Assembly: GCA_029582155.1 (NCBI GenBank)
Contig: CM055898.1
Location: 30,954,020 to 31,018,019, forward strand
Direction of reading: 5' to 3'
DNA: 64,000 nucleotides
Source of the DNA: Panopea generosa
Taxonomy: Eukaryota > Mollusca > Bivalvia > Adapedonta > Hiatellidae
The notes under the pieces are model-generated. The model did no database searches. It was not told the origin of the DNA and was given only the letters and a program-made list of their open reading frames with translations. Shown in pieces: positions 59,570 through 64,000 of the stretch. The translations under genes and the position numbers were made by a program. Position 1 is the first letter of the stretch, and each line of letters begins with the position of its first letter.

Positions 59570-59629
59570 GTAGTGCCAAATCAGCATGTTGCTGTCAGTC
59601 CTGGTCTTACACCAGATAGGATCACCCAG
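59570..59629 (+). CDS. Mini-exon 2 (60 nt)
   Basis: Acceptor TTGATTGTAG, frame VVPNQHVAVSPGLTPDRITQ, donor CCCAG|GTAAAA. It is symmetrical in phase 0. The acceptor region (TTGATTGTAGGTAGTGCCAA) nearly repeats that of mini-exon 1, so intron ends were duplicated too. Confidence 0.55.
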
Positions 59630-60069
59630 GTAAAATAAAGTTGTATATTAATAATCTTATTTCATACATTCACAGTTATTTTTGGTAAATAAAACAATAC
59701 AAGTACCAATGGAGAAAAAATATGTTGACTAACTATTCTTTATTGAAATGCCTCAAAACAATTAATATGCACTTGCAACTTTTATACATAAATATACTGA
59801 CAATTACCTCTGTAGCCTTTTGAATAATGAGTCCAAGATCAAGATAAATATGACAACAGTCCGTGGTGTTGCATTATGACAAATAATCAGACTCGGTTTA
59901 AAAAATTGATTCATAATCTTGTTTTGTCATTTAATCGTTATAAATTATTTATAGAATGAAAATCAACCATAGGTTAAAAGTTCCTGAAGCATTTATGTAA
60001 CATAAATAATGCAAAGGCAATAGCACCAAAGCTATTTTTAACACATTTCAGGCTATATATGGCTTATCC

Positions 60070-60247
60070 AGTTTTATTGGTGGTAGAAGACCTCATAATG
60101 AATCCGAGTAGAAGCACTGTCCTTCCACAAGTAACTGGCAAACTTCCTCTATTGAAGTTTTTGGAGCAAGTGGATCTCGAACCTATGACCTTAGCTGTGA
60201 GAGGTCAATGATCTTGAGACAGCGCCTTAGACCACTAGGTCATGGAG
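60070..60247 (-). mobile_element. tRNA-derived SINE, family C (copy 2)
   Basis: On the minus strand CATGACCTAGTGGTCTAAGG starts a tRNA-like head (Leu/Ser-like), with B box GGTTCGAGATCC. The body is AGTTTGCCAGTTACTTGTGG and CATTATGAGGTCTTCTACC. It matches 27105-27272 and sits in the intron between mini-exons 2 and 3. Confidence 0.65.
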
Positions 60248-60294
60248 AAACCCTTATGTAGGTTTAAAGAAGCAAATATTTGCATATATTACAG

Positions 60295-60357
60295 GTAGTG
60301 CCAACTGACTATGTACTGGTAGTTAGCCCTGATCATGCACTGTCTGAAGTCATCCAG
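60295..60357 (+). CDS. Mini-exon 3 (63 nt)
   Basis: Acceptor ATATATTACAG, frame VVPTDYVLVVSPDHALSEVI + Q, donor TCCAG|GTATAA. Phase 0. It shares V-x-P-T-x-x-x-x-x-SP...I-Q with the other copies. Confidence 0.6.
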
Positions 60358-60742
60358 GTATAATTAAAACAATATATTTCATATAATCTTTTTTTCTCTG
60401 TTTTTATCTTCTGTTGCATTGATATAAGAATAGCATCATACAAAACTGTGTGTCCTTTCAAGTATTAGATCAAGTCTAGGTCATACAGTTTAAAGTTCAA
60501 ATTAGCACAGTGTCTGCTGACTGCTCCAAATGATCTAAATCCCTGAAATGAATTTGATATAGCTTGATACAAATATTCACCTCATTGATACAGCATGTGT
60601 TACTAGATTTGCAGTCAGTAATGATTGATGTAAAGGTTTTAATTGAAAATCAATGATAAAATGTCTGTTTAACAACACCAAAATTTACAAAAATATTAGT
60701 GGGTTATCTTATTTGCACCTAAGTTTTTACTTGTGATTTCAG

Positions 60743-60805
60743 GTAGCACCAACTCAGCAACTAGTTGAATTTAGTCCTAATCAGGCACATGAAGATATTA
60801 TCAAG
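60743..60805 (+). CDS. Mini-exon 4 (63 nt)
   Basis: Acceptor TTGTGATTTCAG, frame VAPTQQLVEFSPNQAHEDII + K, donor TCAAG|GTATAA. Phase 0. The following intron contains the 51-bp minisatellite. Confidence 0.6.
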
Positions 60806-60844
60806 GTATAATTTAAATATATATTTAGTAAATTAAGTTGATGT

Positions 60845-62560
60845 TTGTGTGCCATGTAAAGTTAAACTCAACTGACACCTGTATATGAAGAGTGTATGTG
60901 TGTCAAGGTCAGTTTTACTCACCTGGCACCTGTTTATGAAGAGTGTATGTGTGTCAAGGTAAGTTTTACTTACCTGGTACCTGTGTATGAAGCGTGTATG
61001 TGTGTCAAGGTAAGTTTCACTCACCTGACACCTGTGTATGGAGAGTGTATATGTGTCAAGGTAAGTTTCACTTACCCGACACCTGTGTATGAATAGTGTA
61101 TGTGTGTCAAGGTAAGTTTTACTCACCTGGCACCTGTATATGAAGAGTGTATATGTGTCAAGGTAAGTTTTACTCACCTGGCACCTGTTTATGAAGAGTG
61201 TATGTGTGTCAAGGTAAGTTTCACTCACATGACACCTGTGTATGAAGAGTGTATGTGTGTCAAGGTAAGTTTTACTCACCTGTTAACTGTGTATGAAGAG
61301 TGTATGTGTGTCAAGGTAAGTTTTACTAACCTGGCACCTGTGTATGAAGAGTATATGTGTGTCAAGGTAAGTTTTACTAACCTGACACCTGTGTATGAAG
61401 AGTGTATGTGTGCCAAGGTAAGTTTCACTCACCAGTTAACTGTGTATGTGTTGTCAAGGTAAGCTTTACTAACCTTCAAGGTAAGATTTACTAATCTGAC
61501 ACCTGTGTATGAAGAGTGTATGTGTGTCAAGGTAACTTTACTAACCTGACACCTGTGTATGAAGAGTGTATGTGTGTCAATGTAAGCTTTACTAACCTGA
61601 CACCTGTGTATGAAGAGTGTATGTGTGTCAAGGTAAGTTTTACTAACCTGACACCTGTTTATGAAGAGTGTATGTGTGTCAAGGTAAGTTTCACTCACCT
61701 GACACCTGTGTATGAAGAGTGTATGTGTGCCAAGGTAAATTTCACTCACCTGGTACCTTTTTATGAAGAGTGTATGTGTGTCAAGGTAAGTTTCACTCAC
61801 CTGACACCTGTGTATGTGTGTCACAGTAAGTTTCACTCACCTGGTACCTGTTTATGAAGAGTGTATGTGTGTCAAGGTAAGTTTCACTCACCTGACACCT
61901 GTGTATGAAGAGTGTATGTGTGTCAAGGTATGTTTTACTAACCTGACACCTGTGTATGAAGAGTATATGTGTGTCAAGGTAAGTTTTATTAACCTGACAC
62001 CTGTGTATGAAGAGCGTATGTGTGCCAAGGTAAGTTTCACTCACCTGTTAACTGTGTATGTGTGTCAAGGTAAGCTTTACTAACCTGACACCTGTGTATG
62101 AAGAGTGTATGTGTGTCAAGGTAAGCTTTACTAACCTGACACCTGTGTATGAAGAGTGTATGTGTGTCAAGGTAAGTTTCACTCACCTGACACCTGTGTA
62201 TGAAGAGTGTATGTGTACCAAGGTAAGTTTCACTCACCTGACACCTGTGTATGAATAGTGTATGTGTGTCAAGGTAAGTTTCACTCACCTGACACCTGTG
62301 TATGAAGAGTGTATGTGTGTCAAGGTAAGTTTCACTCACCTGACACCTGTGTATGAAGAGTGTATGTGTACCAAGGTAAGTTTCACTCACCTGACAACTG
62401 TGTATGTGTGTCCAGGTAAGTTTCACTCACCTGACACCTGTGTATGTGTGTCAAGGTAAGTTCTACTCACCTGGTAACTGTTTATGAAGAGTGTATGTTT
62501 GTCAAGTTAAGTTTCACTCACCTGACACCTGTGTATGTGTGTCACAGTAAGTTAAACTCA
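60845..62560 (+). repeat. 51-bp minisatellite with a splice donor in each unit
   Basis: About 33 units of the form GTGTCAAGGTAAGTTT + CACTCACCTGACACCTGTGT + ATGAAGAGTGTAT; a few units lack the ATGAAGAG part. AAG|GTAAGT is a perfect 5' splice site and occurs in nearly every unit. As 51 is 17 codons, frames stay open on both strands (VSFTHLTPVYEECMCVK plus, QVSETYLDTHTLFIHRC minus); these are artefacts. The array fills most of the intron between mini-exon 4 and exon 5. Confidence 0.95.
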
Positions 62561-62648
62561 CCTGATACCGATTGATTTTGATTAAAGGAAAGAACTGAGT
62601 GTACTCAAAATATTTTGATCATTGATATTAATGTATTTCTCTTTCAAG

Positions 62649-62699
62649 ACTGATGGTTCCGGTTTACACAGCCAGATAGCTCCAGATGCCTTTGATCAG
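62649..62699 (+). CDS. Exon 5 (51 nt)
   Basis: Acceptor TATTTCTCTTTCAAG (ending AAG), frame TDGSGLHSQIAPDAFDQ, donor ATCAG|GTATAA. Phase 0. It is less similar to the mini-exon family but keeps an I-A-P-D core. Confidence 0.5.
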
Positions 62700-62970
62700 G
62701 TATAACAACAAAAGAAAGATAATACAAATACTAGTAATACTGAAAATATTTAAATAGTATTTAATAGTTATTGAAGTATATTTTACTAAAGAATACTTTT
62801 ATAATTTATTAAGTATTGGAAATTAAATATTTTTTGCACATCAAAATTGATATTGATTTGTGAAATACTATACTAACTTCGGTGATATATTTTTTCACAA
62901 ATACAAGATGTGTCTGTGAACATACTATTTTGTAGTTAATTGTAATGGTAGAAAACAACTTCTGTTTCAG

Positions 62971-63609
62971 ATTAACAGTTTCAGCATGCAATGTGTAGAC
63001 ACATGTAGTAGAGCTCTTGTACCTCTTGATATATTCGTAATTTTGGTTTAATTAGGCGGCATGTGTATGGAGATGGCAATTGTATTTTTAGAGCTGTTAG
63101 TTTCGGATTATTTGGTCATGAAAGTAGTTATTCCGAGTTACGGCAAATTGCAGTGTCTTATATTAGGGAACATGAAGATGATTTCAATGATTCTTTATCC
63201 AAGGATCAATGAGTGACGATTTAAATGGGTTATCTTTAGATGGTGTATATGCTGGATTTGAGTGTATAGTCGCTTTATAAGTAGGCATTTCAGGCGTAAT
63301 ATTTTTGTTACACAAGGTGTTAATGATAATAATGTTGTTAATACTATCACTTTTGATGAACAAAACGGTTACATATCAACAGCTCCTATTCATATTTTGT
63401 ATACAACCAGTGTAGGAGGTCATTATGATATTGCAATTGATGATGTCACTGGATCCACATTTCCTTACCAGAATGTAGCAAATGAATTACTTAATTGTGG
63501 CAATACTTCTGTTGTAGATGATTTAAAAATTACTTCTTTCAACGAGAGTGTAATAACTTCAGATCCATCAGTAGCATTTGATAACATTGGTAGTAGCAGT
63601 CTGCAGTAG
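62971..63609 (+). pseudogene. OTU-domain cysteine protease region, frameshifted
   Basis: After CTGTTTCAG the frame reads INSFSMQCVDTCSRALVPL and then shifts. From 63058 it reads RHVYGDGNCIFRAVSFGLFG and YSELRQIAVSYIREH: the OTU catalytic D-G-N-C, with Cys at 63081-63083, and the following helix. Later frames give LDGVYAGFECIVAL and RHFRRNIFVTQGV. The catalytic His region GGHYDIAIDDVT is at 63415-63450. OTU enzymes cut ubiquitin chains, and the domain also occurs in transposon-encoded proteins. All blocks are in order, but three frame changes and a stop at 63607 separate them. Either the gene is dead or the assembly has indel errors. It probably continues the mini-exon gene. Confidence 0.7.
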
Positions 63610-63643
63610 CTTTACTGATCACGTTTACATAAACCCACCATAA

Positions 63644-64000
63644 GGTAAAGACTCTTGTCTTGTTGGAACTGTTTGTAGTCATTGCAATATGTATTTCTCT
63701 TCAAAGAAAAGTTTGAAAAGACATAGTCGTAAATGCCGTTCTAGTCCATTAGACAAAAAGGAAAACCCATTGACTTCAATTCCTTGCAGTGTACCATCTT
63801 GTTCTGAAAAGTTTAGGACAGTAGATAAAATGGCTGAACACCTTAAGACTATTCATGGAACTGAAATGGCAATACAAACATTTAATTTTAAAACTGAACA
63901 GGATTTTATGTGTTGGAAATCCAATGAGGATTGTACAAATAATGTGTTTTTTAAGTGCTTAGCTACGAAAAAGGTCTGTGGTAAAGTATACAAGAACTTT
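63644..64000 (+). CDS. C2H2 zinc-finger protein segment, open to the window end
   Basis: After a stop at 63641 the frame is open to 64000. It holds CSHCNMYFSSKKSLKRHSRK + C (C-x2-C-x12-H-x3-C, an atypical CCHC finger) and CSVPSCSEKFRTVDKMAEHL + KTIH (C-x4-C-x12-H-x4-H, a classical finger with extended spacing). Then comes FKTEQDFMCWKSNEDCTNNV, which resembles the F-xx-xx-EFxxWK box following fingers in many animal transposon-derived proteins. No ATG precedes the first finger, so this is a later exon or the frame-shifted continuation of the OTU region. The end is cut by the window. Confidence 0.55.

Noticed and set aside
60833..62459. Open frames of 60-148 codons on both strands over the 51-bp repeat
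   Set aside because: The unit is a multiple of three, so frames stay open automatically. Both strands are open, and each unit carries a splice donor rather than signs of coding.
60845..62560. CRISPR-like array
   Set aside because: The units are contiguous tandem copies with no unique spacers, and the genome is eukaryotic.

Overview
The window looks like nuclear DNA of an animal, most probably a bivalve or related mollusc. This is an inference. It rests on AT-rich sequence, exons bounded by AG and GT with no operon-like gene packing, many tRNA-derived SINEs, many short inverted-repeat DNA transposons, and fragments of gene families common in mollusc genomes (Mutator-like transposase, RecQ-like helicase, OTU protease plus C2H2 fingers, LINE reverse transcriptase). 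No intact long protein-coding gene is visible. Most of the sequence is mobile elements, satellites and intronic or intergenic DNA.

Layout. 0-12.8 kb: a mosaic of elements. It holds a full SINE, a reverse-transcriptase fragment, and TIR elements at 2086-3477 (5-bp target duplication), 3761-4420, 4973-5162 (5-bp duplication), 6424-8009 (TA duplication, 48-bp perfect TIRs, 14 copies of a palindromic motif) and 8988-11818. A LINE 3' end lies at 12.04-12.78 kb. 12.8-21.5 kb: probably introns and short exons of a plus-strand gene whose last coding exon ends at 21239 with an AATAAA at 21492. This stretch carries a 28-bp minisatellite in which nearly every unit contains a consensus splice donor, a Mutator-like transposase fragment, and an inverted pair of tRNA-like sequences whose stems differ by compensatory changes. 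21.5-27.5 kb: a fold-back element, two RecQ helicase fragments in the wrong order, and SINEs.

27.5-53.1 kb: the dominant feature is a composite satellite. Thirteen complete units of about 1.82 kb, plus a partial one, lie head to tail. One further unit lies inverted at the left edge, making a large palindrome centred near 29.3 kb. Each unit holds a tRNA-Asp-like sequence followed by a T run, a GC-rich block of one to two 213-bp subrepeats (three in the inverted copy) with a 128-208 codon open frame, and a long ATT microsatellite. The inner units are almost identical and the edge units differ, as expected if unequal exchange homogenises the core.

53.1-64 kb: a 4.0-kb element with 27-bp perfect TIRs carries nine copies of the motif TGTAACGTCCGTCCCC and a decayed lysine-rich coding region. 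It is followed by a plus-strand gene with serially duplicated mini-exons (52, 60, 63 and 63 nt, then a 51-nt exon). That gene's intron holds about 33 copies of a 51-bp repeat, nearly all with the donor AAG|GTAAGT, and it leads into a frameshifted OTU-protease region and C2H2 fingers running off the window end.

Limits: everything was read by eye without alignment or database search. Repeat boundaries are good to a few bases only where a TIR or duplication is stated. Family names for TEs are inferences from motifs.
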